From contig NZ_JAELUF010000003.1 of the NCBI RefSeq assembly GCF_016429195.1, positions 1-64,000 on the forward strand: 64,000 nucleotides of DNA. Direction: 5' to 3'. Source of the DNA: Brevundimonas sp. ASV9. Lineage in GTDB: Bacteria > Pseudomonadota > Alphaproteobacteria > Caulobacterales > Caulobacteraceae. How positions within the stretch are numbered: position 1 is the stretch's first letter; every line of letters starts with the position of its first letter. This document shows positions 8,175-17,859 of the stretch, one piece after another. Below the pieces are notes generated by a model. That model did no database searches and had not been told where the DNA came from. It saw only the letters and a program-made list of their open reading frames with translations. Both the position numbers and the translations under genes were made by a program.

Positions 8175-8926
8175 CCGCCACCATTCCCGAGGGTGAGATC
8201 GACTTCACCCAAGCTGGTGAACGGTACAAGGGCGACATCATTCAGGTCCGCACGCAGCGGGGGCACCGTCTCGCATACAGGCCGGCGAGCGACATCCTGC
8301 TGTTGTCAACGAGCGAGGTGCGTCCTTTTGAAAAGGCGCTCGCGGGCGACATAAAGAAGGGTGACCGGCTCCTCGTCCTGAACGCCGAGGTCCGGGAGCC
8401 CATTCGTCGCGCCTTGGCCGGGTCTCGACAGGCGCTGTCCCAACTGAAGCTGTACCACGACCACATCAATCGAATCTTGGCCGAGACCCCCGGCGGCACG
8501 CTCACCGACCAGGCCAGGCATGTCTTGGCGAGCATGAAGACGATTGATCCCACCACGAGCGCGGCCGAACTTCCGAACGTCGTCCGCTGGTTGACCGCAG
8601 GCAGGGCCGCCGAGGCACCTGACGGCGTGAAACAGCCCCGCGCCGCGCGGGACTGGCGCCGGTTCAAGATCTTCATGGAGGCGGTCGGCGTGGCCGCCAC
8701 TTTGGCGGACATGTACTGGAAGATGGCCGTCGTGCCGGCCCGATCATATCGGGCCCAGGAAGGCCACTTCTTCAACCAGCGGGTCGTGCAGTTCGTCCTC
8801 GACCCAGAAGGCGCCGCCATAGGCGCTTCCGCCTGGACCGCGATGCCAAGCCTCTGGCGCTCGGTTCTTGAGTCGGTGGACGAGGTCACGGCCGTCGAAA
8901 TGATCAAAGGGGAACGGAATGGCTGA
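8105..8926 (+). CDS. Second part of the DrmE-like protein (frame +2)
   Basis: A 273-codon ORF whose first possible start is a TTG at 8105, inside the preceding ORF and without a ribosome-binding site. The same frame is readable upstream to about 8090, so it is more likely the C-terminal part of one broken gene than a separate gene. One additional base near 8091-8093 (for instance GGG for GG) would fuse the two. The segment has IQVRTQRGHRLAYRPASD, a charged helical middle, and EGHFFNQRVVQFVLDPEG near the end. The stop at 8924-8926 overlaps the ATG of drmA by 8 bases, as expected in an operon. Confidence 0.55.
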   Translation: MGDALDSGGANEHLDLAEAEFRIAATIPEGEIDFTQAGERYKGDIIQVRTQRGHRLAYRPASDILLLSTSEVRPFEKALAGDIKKGDRLLVLNAEVREPIRRALAGSRQALSQLKLYHDHINRILAETPGGTLTDQARHVLASMKTIDPTTSAAELPNVVRWLTAGRAAEAPDGVKQPRAARDWRRFKIFMEAVGVAATLADMYWKMAVVPARSYRAQEGHFFNQRVVQFVLDPEGAAIGASAWTAMPSLWRSVLESVDEVTAVEMIKGERNG

Positions 8927-11900
8927 GCCGAGCGCCCTGGACGCTATGGAGCCGGATGAACGGCAGCTCCTGAAGGAGGCGGTGTGCGATGCCATCCTAG
9001 AGCGCGCTCGACGAGTCGTCAGCGGCGACGGCGAACATGGCGCCATCGTCTTGGGCGAGCGGCCGTGGCGGGCGCTCTCGAGCGGCTTCATCCTGCCGAG
9101 ATTGAACGAGGACGGCGACGACGAGGCCAGCGACATTCGGATCGCAGCCCATGGCATGGACATACGATTGCGGAGCGCGCGCGGCCAGCTGACGATTCAG
9201 CCGGAGTTTTCAGTCTACGTCCGAGCGCTGCCGACCGCAGAGGAGCTCTTCGCGCGCCGAGGTCGCCTCGTTCCCCGCGCCGATTTCAACGACGCCGCTC
9301 GTCAGCACATTCGTGACGAGGTGGCTCGTCGGGTGGCGGCGGACCCCTCCCCCGATTCCAGTGCGCGTGGTCGCGCCGCCTGGCGAGCGCGCATAACGCG
9401 GGAAGTCTACATCGCCATGGGCGTCGGCGTGCCGGAGGGTGCGCAATTGCCCGCGGGGGATGATCGCGACGCTGATCCCGCCGGCGCTACTCTCGAGCCG
9501 TCACCCGTCTTGAACGGTCGCCTGCAGATCCCCACCGCGCACTCGCGGCGCTACGACGTGCCTCAAAAGTGGGTTCGACTGCACGTCACGCCGCCGCCGC
9601 TGGATCTACCTCTTCCCTGCAGCCCTGAGGCATGGGTCAGCATCTGCGCGGCCCACAAGGCCGCTCTGGCAGCGGCGATCGCGGCCACGTTCACCGCGTG
9701 GATTGCGAGCCCGGACGGTGTGCATAACGCCTGGCGGCGGGTCTACCCTCCGTCGGAGGCGTTCTGGAGCCCTGATCGATGGGACGCGTTCCTCGCGCAG
9801 GCCCGACAAGTACGGCCTGTCACCGCAGACTTGGTGCCGACGTTCGACGTCCAAGTCCTAGTACAGGCGCTGCCCGATCCTGTTCACCCAGGGGAGCACT
9901 CGTTACGCATCGCCCTAGAAAACCTCCGTGAGGGTGATGGCGACCTTGAGTGCGGCCTCTTCGGAGCGGCGCTGAGCGTCCGCCTGCCAGAAGCCGCGCT
10001 GGGCCCAATGCGCTTAGAGCGAGTTCGCCGGAGCTACCACCTCGCTGGGTTCATGACGATGCCTGGGATCGGTGTGAACGGCGGCATCGAGGACTTGGGC
10101 TCCGCCGATAATCACCACGTCCTGCGCACGACCTGGATGCCCAGGTATGTCCTGCCCAGAATGCGCGCCACCGAGATCGACGCGGTGCCAACGCAGTACG
10201 CGGTGCTCGCGAACTCGCGCGAGGAGGTGGCGGACCTCCACGCCCTCCCTGACGCGATGGACCGCTGGATCGCCACGATCGCGGCTAACACAGCACTGTC
10301 GGTGCCTGGAGAAGAAGGATCGGCGGCCGACGAAGCCGCGCAAGCAGCCAGGTTCCAAGACGATCTTGCTGCGTGGGGGCGGGAAGCCGAGCGCATTCGA
10401 TCGGGGATACGGGTCTTGGCCGCATCCCGCGAAGCATGGTCGGAAGCGCCGACATCGGGCCGCGCCGCGCCCTATCGCGCGTGGCTACTTCTCAACCAGA
10501 CCTTCTCAGCCGCAAATCCCCAGCGCGAGGGCGAGCCACCACCAGGGTGGCGCTTATTCCAGCTGGCTTTCGTCCTCGCACACGTCCCGACCTTCGCCTC
10601 ACGCCTTGCGGAGTTCACTGATTGCTTCGATGCCGCTTTCGACGAGGACGCGGTCAGCCTTCTCTACATGTCGACCGGCGGCGGCAAGACGGAGGCGTTC
10701 TTTGGAACGCTGGTCTACGCGCTATTCCTCGATCGGCTGAGGGGAAAACATCGCGGGATCACCGCGATGATGCACTACCCGCTGCGCTTATTGACGGTCC
10801 AACAGGCACAGCGGCTGGCGCGGCTCCTTGCGCGGGCGGAGCTTGTCAGGCGCTCGGAGGGGGTTGCTGGGAGCCCATTCGAGATCGGCTTTTGGGTTGG
10901 GGGCGGGAACACGCCCAACTCCACAGAAAGCCGCGCGGGCGTAGTGGAGGAGGCGCTTCGATGCATACCCGCGTGGGACGATCCGCGGGCCGCCGATGAA
11001 GAACGCCTTCTCGCGGGCCAAGCGCCTATCGATCGGGAATACGCTGCGGCGAAGGAGGCTTGGAACAAGCTGCCGGAGTGCCCCTTCTGCAGATCACAGG
11101 CCGGTACCGCCCTTCGCCTGTTCCCGACCCAGCACCACCGCCTCGGTATCGTCTGCCTTGACGGCCAGTGCGACTGGAACCGCGCGCATCCGCCAGGCCA
11201 ACCAGAGCCTCTGCCGTTTCTGCTGGCCGACACAGACATCTACCGACACGCGCCCTCGGTGCTGCTCGGCACGATCGACAAGCTGGCCCTCCTGGGGCAG
11301 AGCACCACAACGGTCGATCGCATCGCCGGCATGTTCGGCATGGCGCGCTGGATTGAGGGGGGCATCGACGGCCTGCTCCACATGCCGAGCGGTCAGGCGG
11401 CCGGCAATCCACCGCCAGCAGGTTGGTCAACCGTGGCGCCCGCCTATCGGTCTGGAACAGAGGTCTTTGTCGATCCCTTCCCGAGCCTGATTGTCCAAGA
11501 CGAGATGCACCTGCTCGAGGAAAGTCTCGGGACGTTCGGTGGCATCTTCGAGACCGGCCTCTTTGCCTGGCTGGAGCGCCTAAGCCGACTTCTTGGAGAC
11601 CGGGTCGCCCGCGTCCCAAGTGCTCCCGACCGGCCGCGGCTTCCCCACGTCGTCGGTGCGACAGCGACTGCCTCGGATGTCGCCAAGCACGCTCGCGCGC
11701 TTTACCAGAAGACCGTCGTACAGTTCCCCCATCCAGGGCCTGCGCTTCATGGTGGGTTCTACACAAGGATGGCGGGATTCACGCCGGAGGGTTCTGCCGA
11801 GAGGTCGAGGGTTTCGGCGCAAGCTACGGCGCGCGGACGAGAGGCGGCCGCGCCTTGGGGCCGTGTCTATGCATCCCTGATGACAAACGGCCGGCTGCAC

Positions 11901-13136
11901 ACAGTGACGACGCTCTCGGTGCTGGCGGCGCATGCGACAACGATCACTCGTTGGCAACGCGATCTCGCGTCGGCCGATCCGGCCAGAACCGCGAGAGCGG
12001 CCGCCGAGATCGAGGCGAATGTCGGCCTAACCAGATGGGGAGACCAACGCCGTGCAGCGGTCCGAGCTGCGCGAGACAGCGGTCGGTTTGATCGCTTGGC
12101 GGCCCTAGTCGATCTCCACCGAATTGAACTGACCTACGTCACCAACAAGAAGGGCGGCGACCAAATCCTTTCCGCGCTCGACGGCACGGTGCGCGAAGCC
12201 CACGCGGCGATGGGTGCCGACTACGATCTGGCGAATTTTGAGATGTCGTTGATCTCTGGCGGGGTCGACGTTGGTGGAATCCAGAGCGTGATCCGCGCCG
12301 CCGAGCGGCCCTTTGATCCCATGGCCGACGACATCTCTGGCGCACTGCGCGGCATCGTCGCCACGTCGGCGATTTCCCACGGCGTGGACGTCGAGACGTT
12401 CAACGCCATGGCGTTCGCAGGGATGCCGTCGGATATCGCAGAGTATATCCAAGCCTCCTCGCGTGTGGGGCGGACCCACGTCGGCTTTTCCCTGCTTATC
12501 CCAACGCCACAAACGCGCCGCGACCGCTTCGTCGTGGAGGTCCACGAATCGTTTCATCGACTGTTGGAGCGCATGATCTCGCCGCCGGCAGTTGAACGCT
12601 GGGCCGACAAGGCGATCGCACGCACGATCCCCTCGCTGGTGCAGACCTGGGCGGCCGGTGTCCGTCACCAGGAGCGCTTCGTCGGCGCCGCTGATGACCA
12701 GAAAGCCCTCATAGGCCTTCCGACGACCGTCGAAGCGATGGATCGGCTGCTCAAAGACCCCTCTCAGTTTGATGATTGCGTGAGGTTCGTCACGGCTGCG
12801 GTCGGTACCCGCGCCACGACCGGCGCTCCGACCAACCCGGGTTACTACGCTGACCTGGTGCGCCATGCCGCTGCGCGCATCCAAGCAAGCGTTGGCAGTG
12901 GAGAGTTTGTCGGCCGGCTCACTGACTTCTGGAACAATCCCCTTAGCGGAATGCAGCGGCCGATGATGAGCCTGCGCGACGTGGATGCTGCGGGGCAGAT
13001 CGTGGCCTCCGGCCGAACCCCCCGAAATGAACCGATCTCACGCGACGAGATAGCCGAGGGGATGGCGATGATCCGGAATCGGGGCGCGGCGCGCCGGCGG
13101 CGGTCGGCGGGCAGCGAACTTGATGGCGAGGGCTGA
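8919..13136 (+). CDS. drmA: DrmA-like superfamily 2 helicase of DISARM
   Basis: A 1405-residue putative helicase, the core motor of DISARM. The unique N-terminal region (about 1-580) is followed by Walker A STGGGKTEAFFG (about 588), the DEAH-variant box VQDEMHLLEE (about 860), motif III VGATATAS (about 912), motif V ATSAISHGVDVE (about 1147) and motif VI QASSRVGRTHVG (about 1178). Between Walker A and DEMH lies a cysteine-containing insert (CPFCRSQAG and CLDGQCDW, about 718-745) that probably binds zinc. In studied systems DrmA pairs with DrmB, and the complex engages DNA ends or overhangs and discriminates self. It overlaps the upstream gene by 8 bases and is 3 bases from drmB. Confidence 0.88.
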   Translation: MAEPSALDAMEPDERQLLKEAVCDAILERARRVVSGDGEHGAIVLGERPWRALSSGFILPRLNEDGDDEASDIRIAAHGMDIRLRSARGQLTIQPEFSVYVRALPTAEELFARRGRLVPRADFNDAARQHIRDEVARRVAADPSPDSSARGRAAWRARITREVYIAMGVGVPEGAQLPAGDDRDADPAGATLEPSPVLNGRLQIPTAHSRRYDVPQKWVRLHVTPPPLDLPLPCSPEAWVSICAAHKAALAAAIAATFTAWIASPDGVHNAWRRVYPPSEAFWSPDRWDAFLAQARQVRPVTADLVPTFDVQVLVQALPDPVHPGEHSLRIALENLREGDGDLECGLFGAALSVRLPEAALGPMRLERVRRSYHLAGFMTMPGIGVNGGIEDLGSADNHHVLRTTWMPRYVLPRMRATEIDAVPTQYAVLANSREEVADLHALPDAMDRWIATIAANTALSVPGEEGSAADEAAQAARFQDDLAAWGREAERIRSGIRVLAASREAWSEAPTSGRAAPYRAWLLLNQTFSAANPQREGEPPPGWRLFQLAFVLAHVPTFASRLAEFTDCFDAAFDEDAVSLLYMSTGGGKTEAFFGTLVYALFLDRLRGKHRGITAMMHYPLRLLTVQQAQRLARLLARAELVRRSEGVAGSPFEIGFWVGGGNTPNSTESRAGVVEEALRCIPAWDDPRAADEERLLAGQAPIDREYAAAKEAWNKLPECPFCRSQAGTALRLFPTQHHRLGIVCLDGQCDWNRAHPPGQPEPLPFLLADTDIYRHAPSVLLGTIDKLALLGQSTTTVDRIAGMFGMARWIEGGIDGLLHMPSGQAAGNPPPAGWSTVAPAYRSGTEVFVDPFPSLIVQDEMHLLEESLGTFGGIFETGLFAWLERLSRLLGDRVARVPSAPDRPRLPHVVGATATASDVAKHARALYQKTVVQFPHPGPALHGGFYTRMAGFTPEGSAERSRVSAQATARGREAAAPWGRVYASLMTNGRLHTVTTLSVLAAHATTITRWQRDLASADPARTARAAAEIEANVGLTRWGDQRRAAVRAARDSGRFDRLAALVDLHRIELTYVTNKKGGDQILSALDGTVREAHAAMGADYDLANFEMSLISGGVDVGGIQSVIRAAERPFDPMADDISGALRGIVATSAISHGVDVETFNAMAFAGMPSDIAEYIQASSRVGRTHVGFSLLIPTPQTRRDRFVVEVHESFHRLLERMISPPAVERWADKAIARTIPSLVQTWAAGVRHQERFVGAADDQKALIGLPTTVEAMDRLLKDPSQFDDCVRFVTAAVGTRATTGAPTNPGYYADLVRHAAARIQASVGSGEFVGRLTDFWNNPLSGMQRPMMSLRDVDAAGQIVASGRTPRNEPISRDEIAEGMAMIRNRGAARRRRSAGSELDGEG

Positions 13137-13139
13137 TCT

Positions 13140-15362
13140 ATGACCAAACCGCCGAGCATGCATCGGTCGCGCAGCCAGTTGGCGACCGCCTACGCCCCCC
13201 ATAGCCTCTTCACGTTCGAGGGCGGTTCCGGCGCCTGCATGGCGTTGCCGATGAACGGCAATCCAACCGCAGAGCTTCGGCCGATCACGCAACGGCTGAT
13301 CGGCGAGCAAATCCAAGAATACTTCGAGGCTTGGGCCACGCGGGCAATGCGCGGACAAAATCTCCGTCATCCCACCCCCGCAGCCCTTGCAGTTGATGGC
13401 CGGGTCCTGAGCGAAGACGCCGTTCGGGTCAGAATAGGAGAGCTCGCGTTCCAGATTCCGGACAGGGTCGGTTACGTGCCCTTCCCCCTCGCCTTCGTCT
13501 GCACACGTTGTGACTTGCATCGAGAATGCCGCCGACTGAGCCGGCTTGCTGAGGACGCCGAAAGGTTTCCCCAAGCCTGCCCCACCGGCCAGGCTGGGTG
13601 CGCGAACGATTGGGAACAGATCGACGTCGTTCTGGCGCATTGGTCAGGCGAGGTGGAAGCGCTCACGCCGAACTACCGCCATTGGGCCTCAAACCGGGGC
13701 GAGGTGCAGGAGATCTCGCGCTGCAGCTCTTGTGACCAAGAACGATTCTTCCTGCGTCGGCCGCCCGGTCCGTTGGCGGGCTGGCATTTCGAGTGCGCCA
13801 ACTGCCGCACAGTCAGGCCGATCCTTCAGCGTGACCGGCGCACGCTTGAGCTGCTCGGTCCCCTGCTCGACCAGAACCTCGCGATCGTGGCTGAGATGAA
13901 TATGGAGCCCGTCTCCTACCGGGCGTCGGCGGCGTACTACCCGCACGGCGATCGGCTTCTTGTTTTCGACCAGGATCAGTACGTGTCCTTGCTCGCGAGC
14001 AGCCAGATCAATCAGCTCGAGGGGTTCATTTCGACGAAGTACGGATACCCCCCAACCCAGCTATCAGATGCCGAGAAGGCCCGGCTGCTAGAGGCGGCAG
14101 GCCGGCGCGCGGACTGGCAAAACTACACGGCCATGCGCGACCTCCTGCAGAATCTCATTGATGGAGGCGTCACGCCCGCTGCGCACTTGGACGCGTCCCG
14201 AGCGGTGCTCACCAGGTGGGAGGAGGACTGGAATTCAACGGTTTTCGCCGGTCACCAGTCCGCGACGCAGGGCATCGCGACCGCGTGCCGTGAACGCCAG
14301 ACCTATGTGCGCCGTTTTGATCCGCTTCGTATGAGCGTCGACCACGAAACTCTGGTGCAGGAGAAGCTCCACGGCGGCCAGATGCACGATGGCAAAGACG
14401 TATCCGTCGATGTGACGATCCTGGACTCCTTCCTGGAGCCCGACGGGTTGTCGGAATCACAACTTGTCCAGCTACGTCGGGAGAGCCGTCGGCGGCTCGA
14501 TCTCCTTGGCGTCGCCGAAATGCGTCTCATCCGGGACGTGAAGGTCTGCGAATACAGTTTTGGCTACACGAGAACGTCGTCTTCGCCGACGGTCACCCGT
14601 GAAAAGGCGGGCGATGCCGATCTGCCGGTTCGGCTCCGGCTCTTTGACCGAGTTCAGGTCGGGGATGACGCTCGGCACCCTGTGCTTTGCTTGCTGCAGT
14701 CGAACGAGGGCTTCTACCTTCGCCTAAACGAGGACACGGTGCTCGAGTGGTTGACCGCAAACGGAGTTCAGCCTGCGCCAGCGCCAGCGGGTGTCCGTCT
14801 CGGCGGGCGGCTGATCGAGGAGTTTGCCGCGCTCGAGCATGACCCGGCATCGCGGTTCTCAAGGTTCCTCGACGAGTACCGGCGCGAGCGCGCAGTTCCA
14901 AGGCAGGCCTACCCCTTCGTCTACACCCTGCTTCACTCAATCGCGCACCATCTGATCGGTGTATCGGCCTCGATGTCAGGCCTCGATCTCGGTTCTTTCG
15001 GCGAGCACATTTTTGCGCCCGACCTAGCTCTGCTTGTCTACCGGCGCGGCATGACGATGGATCTCGGCAATCTGTCGTCGATGTGGCGTGACCGCGGTGA
15101 CCCGCAGTTCGGCAATGAAGTGCTTGACCAGATGGTGAACCCCGTGAGCCTGCGATGTGGTTCCGAGAGCGTGTGCAGCCATCGGGGGGGCGCCTGTCCG
15201 GACTGCGTCCTAATCCCGGAAAACGCCTGCATAACCAGAAATGAGCTTCTGTCCCGCTCCGTTTTGGTCGGCCGTGGCTCACCTCGATGGGACGATCAGG
15301 GTGTCCCGCTGACGGGCTACTACGAAATTGCCGCGCGCAGACTTGCTGGGGGAGCAACGTGA
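13140..15362 (+). CDS. drmB: DrmB-like protein with C-terminal DUF1998
   Basis: A 740-residue partner of DrmA. The N-terminal start RSRSQLATAYAPHSLFTFEGG is typical of DrmB. Cysteine clusters at CTRCDLHREC (about 121), CPTGQAGC (about 143), CSSCDQE (about 196) and CANCRTV (about 220) suggest zinc sites. The C terminal third is the DUF1998 fold: HSIAHHLIGVSASMSGLDLG (about 600) and the Cys-rich SVCSHRGGACPDCVL (about 678) near the end. In DISARM, DrmB forms a complex with DrmA. The TGA overlaps the GTG of drmC (GTGA). No unusual truncation was seen. Confidence 0.87.
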   Translation: MTKPPSMHRSRSQLATAYAPHSLFTFEGGSGACMALPMNGNPTAELRPITQRLIGEQIQEYFEAWATRAMRGQNLRHPTPAALAVDGRVLSEDAVRVRIGELAFQIPDRVGYVPFPLAFVCTRCDLHRECRRLSRLAEDAERFPQACPTGQAGCANDWEQIDVVLAHWSGEVEALTPNYRHWASNRGEVQEISRCSSCDQERFFLRRPPGPLAGWHFECANCRTVRPILQRDRRTLELLGPLLDQNLAIVAEMNMEPVSYRASAAYYPHGDRLLVFDQDQYVSLLASSQINQLEGFISTKYGYPPTQLSDAEKARLLEAAGRRADWQNYTAMRDLLQNLIDGGVTPAAHLDASRAVLTRWEEDWNSTVFAGHQSATQGIATACRERQTYVRRFDPLRMSVDHETLVQEKLHGGQMHDGKDVSVDVTILDSFLEPDGLSESQLVQLRRESRRRLDLLGVAEMRLIRDVKVCEYSFGYTRTSSSPTVTREKAGDADLPVRLRLFDRVQVGDDARHPVLCLLQSNEGFYLRLNEDTVLEWLTANGVQPAPAPAGVRLGGRLIEEFAALEHDPASRFSRFLDEYRRERAVPRQAYPFVYTLLHSIAHHLIGVSASMSGLDLGSFGEHIFAPDLALLVYRRGMTMDLGNLSSMWRDRGDPQFGNEVLDQMVNPVSLRCGSESVCSHRGGACPDCVLIPENACITRNELLSRSVLVGRGSPRWDDQGVPLTGYYEIAARRLAGGAT

Positions 15363-16222
15363 CGCCGATCCCTGGCATCGGTGAGGCGCTGGCTAAGTCG
15401 TTGGTCGAAGCCCTTGGCCCCGATTGTTCTACCGGCGCCATTATTGCGCGTGTTGTGCAGCGGAATCCGGGGGGTGGCCTCGATGCCTCGCGGCTCCGAA
15501 ATGCGCCGGCCGGCGCCGCACAGCGTGTGCTGAGGGACTTTGTAGGTCGCCGCTGGATCACCGCCGAGGGCGAAGGCTGGGTTTGCGGTCCTGGATTGGT
15601 GCCTGCCGGTGTCCCAGCATTCCTTGACGGCGCGGCGGCGATGTACGCCGCCATGCCGCACGACGGGCGAGCCACTACGGTCGTGACCTTCCCAACATCG
15701 AGCGGCGGGATCGTCCGAGCATTGCCTCGAACTGGCTTCAGCTATGCCGGTTTAATGTCGTCAGAGGAAGCGTTCGATCGCATTGCCGACGCGGCCACGA
15801 CGCGGCTGACTGTCCTGACGCCGTTCCTAAATGACAAAGGCTTGGACGATGTTTTGGAGCTGTTTAGGCGCACATCGGCCCCGGAGAAGAATCTCGTTGT
15901 TCGGCGCTATGGCGGCGCATTGGCGACGGCACGAGCCCGGCTCGGTGATTTGGAGCCGCTTGGCGTGGAAGTCCGGAATTACACCGTGAGTCTGCCGAAG
16001 GGGTTTGAGACCTTCCATGCGAAGGTTGTCATCGCAGACCACGATTTGGCCTACGTCGGCAGCGCGAACATGACCCGCTTCGAACGCAAATCCATGGAGC
16101 TAGGCATCCTGATCGACGGGAAGGCCGCGAAGGTGGTGGCGAGTGTGGTCCGCGCAGTTGAAATGGTGTCGGAGCTAGTTACCGAGTTCGATCGTGCTAC
16201 TCGCTGGCCGGAGCGGGTGTGA
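15359..16222 (+). CDS. drmC: DrmC-like phospholipase-D family protein
   Basis: The GTG at 15359, overlapping the drmB stop, gives a 287-residue protein that starts TPIPGIGEALAKSL; the longer open frame to 15287 lies inside drmB and is not needed. It has one HKD motif, FHAKVVIADHDLAYVGSANM (about 217-237), with His, Lys, Asp and GSxN all present. The N-terminal part (SGGIVRALPRTGFS, then SEEAFDRI) fits the PLD layout of DrmC. DrmC is a core DISARM gene that may be dispensable for protection in some systems; a nuclease role is plausible but not shown. GTGA overlap with the next gene. Confidence 0.85.
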   Translation: MTPIPGIGEALAKSLVEALGPDCSTGAIIARVVQRNPGGGLDASRLRNAPAGAAQRVLRDFVGRRWITAEGEGWVCGPGLVPAGVPAFLDGAAAMYAAMPHDGRATTVVTFPTSSGGIVRALPRTGFSYAGLMSSEEAFDRIADAATTRLTVLTPFLNDKGLDDVLELFRRTSAPEKNLVVRRYGGALATARARLGDLEPLGVEVRNYTVSLPKGFETFHAKVVIADHDLAYVGSANMTRFERKSMELGILIDGKAAKVVASVVRAVEMVSELVTEFDRATRWPERV

Positions 16223-17844
16223 CCATGGGACGCCAAGAGATTTTTCCGACCTGTGCGGCAGACGCTTCGCTTGCCGCCCACGGGGCCGTTCTCTTCGACT
16301 CCGCCCAAGCCGCCGGGCCGGTGATCAAGACGATCCTATCGACCGTTAAACCAACGGCTCCATCCGACCCGTTGGTGCTTTGTCTTCAACTCATTCAGGG
16401 TGGCGGCCCCCAGGTAGCGCAAGACGCGTTGGCGACACTCAGCCCCGCCTGGCGGGACCATGCGATCGCCAGCGTCTACGCGGTGCTTATGCCCGAGGGT
16501 CGGCGCAAGCGACTGGGTGCCTACTTCACGCCTCCCCATTTGGTGAACCACTTGGTCGAACGGCTGAAGGCGTTCGGACTGGATTTGCGTCAGGATCGAG
16601 TTCGTGATCCGGCTGCCGGCGGCGCGGCATTCTTGGTTCCACTAGCACGACGCAAGGTGGCCCTCTGGCAAGAAGCCGGCGAGAAAGACCGGAAAATCGT
16701 GGAGTTGCTTTCCACTCAGCTCCGAGGCGGCGAGATCGACCAAGGCCTCGCCCAGCTGGCAAACGCACTCCTGAAGCGCATGCTTACTGATGAATTCGGA
16801 ATAGCCCGTGATCTTGTCGACGACCTGGAGATTGTCGTCACAGGTGACAGCCTCGGCGACTCCAGCGCTGTCTTGCCAAAGATCGATCACGAGATCGGAA
16901 ACCCGCCGTACCTTCGCCTTCCGAGATCGCTCGAGCCGGCTCGCCAGGCCGAATTCGACGACATTTCGAACGGGCGCTTAAACCTTTACGCCATGTTCCT
17001 GCGGCGCGCGCTTGACCACGTTCCGCCCGGCGGACTTGTTGGCTACGTCATCCCGGCCTCGTTCCTAGGCGGCCCCGAATTTCGCGCGTTCAGGGCAAAG
17101 ATCGTTCAACTCGCTGAAGTGCTCGTTGTCGATCTTATTGAGAAGCGAAGCGATGTCTTTTTGGATGCCACGCAGGACGCCTGCTTCGTGGTGCTGCGTC
17201 GCCGAACGTCGCCGTTGGCGGACAACGTCGACCTAACTGCGTCGAGCGGCCTTCTTGAAGGGAACGGGACTTTTCGGGCGCTTGGAAAGGCGACGATCCA
17301 GCGCGGCGGCGCACCCTGGCGTCTTCCAGGCGCCGAGCCTGCCGGCTCTGCGACACTCTCCACATGGGGCTATCGGGCCACGATCGGCTATCTGGTCGCC
17401 AACCGCCAGGCTGACCGACTTCACCTTGAGCCGGGACCCGATCGGTATCCGTTGATCTGGGCGAAGGCCATCTCGCCTGAGGGGGTCTTCGATTTCAATC
17501 GTGGCCTCAAGCACAAGAAAAACGGTTGGGTCAACGCTCCGGATACAGCTGCCTACATCATCAGGACGGAGTGCGTAGCCATCCAGCGAACTTCTTCGCG
17601 CGGCCAGCGTCGGAGACTAACCGCGGCCGCGATTTCGGATGCCTTCGTTGAACAACATGGCGGCATTGTTGCTGAGAACCACGTCATTCTTCTTGTCCCG
17701 ACGCGGCCCGACGCCGTCTCGTCAACGATGCTCGCCAGTGCCCTTAACGACGCCACGGTCAGCGAAGAACTCGACCGTGTATGCGGTTCGGCATCGATCT
17801 CAGCACGCCTTTTAGAGTCGCTTCGACTTCCCGATCCGCCGTAG
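16219..17844 (+). CDS. N6-adenine DNA methyltransferase of the DISARM-like operon
   Basis: A 541-residue SAM-dependent methylase that should mark host DNA as self. Start is either the GTG at 16219 overlapping the drmC stop or the ATG at 16225. Motif X-like GAYFTPPHLV (about 97) is followed by motif I DPAAGGAAFL (about 129) and the adenine-type catalytic NPPY (about 228), then YVIPASFLGG and a C-terminal region likely to recognise the target. This is the gamma-class TaqI/Eco57I-like arrangement. Class 1 DISARM carries an adenine methylase (DrmMI), but that protein is usually much longer, and DrmMII of class 2 is a cytosine methylase. So this enzyme fits neither class exactly. Confidence 0.85.
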   Translation: MTMGRQEIFPTCAADASLAAHGAVLFDSAQAAGPVIKTILSTVKPTAPSDPLVLCLQLIQGGGPQVAQDALATLSPAWRDHAIASVYAVLMPEGRRKRLGAYFTPPHLVNHLVERLKAFGLDLRQDRVRDPAAGGAAFLVPLARRKVALWQEAGEKDRKIVELLSTQLRGGEIDQGLAQLANALLKRMLTDEFGIARDLVDDLEIVVTGDSLGDSSAVLPKIDHEIGNPPYLRLPRSLEPARQAEFDDISNGRLNLYAMFLRRALDHVPPGGLVGYVIPASFLGGPEFRAFRAKIVQLAEVLVVDLIEKRSDVFLDATQDACFVVLRRRTSPLADNVDLTASSGLLEGNGTFRALGKATIQRGGAPWRLPGAEPAGSATLSTWGYRATIGYLVANRQADRLHLEPGPDRYPLIWAKAISPEGVFDFNRGLKHKKNGWVNAPDTAAYIIRTECVAIQRTSSRGQRRRLTAAAISDAFVEQHGGIVAENHVILLVPTRPDAVSSTMLASALNDATVSEELDRVCGSASISARLLESLRLPDPP

Positions 17845-17859
17845 GTGGGAGGAGGCCGG

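Noticed and set aside
14593-15675. Minus-strand ORF of 360 codons opposite drmB/drmC
   Set aside because: Composition is Arg/Ser/Pro-rich shadow; the plus-strand genes carry DUF1998 and HKD motifs.
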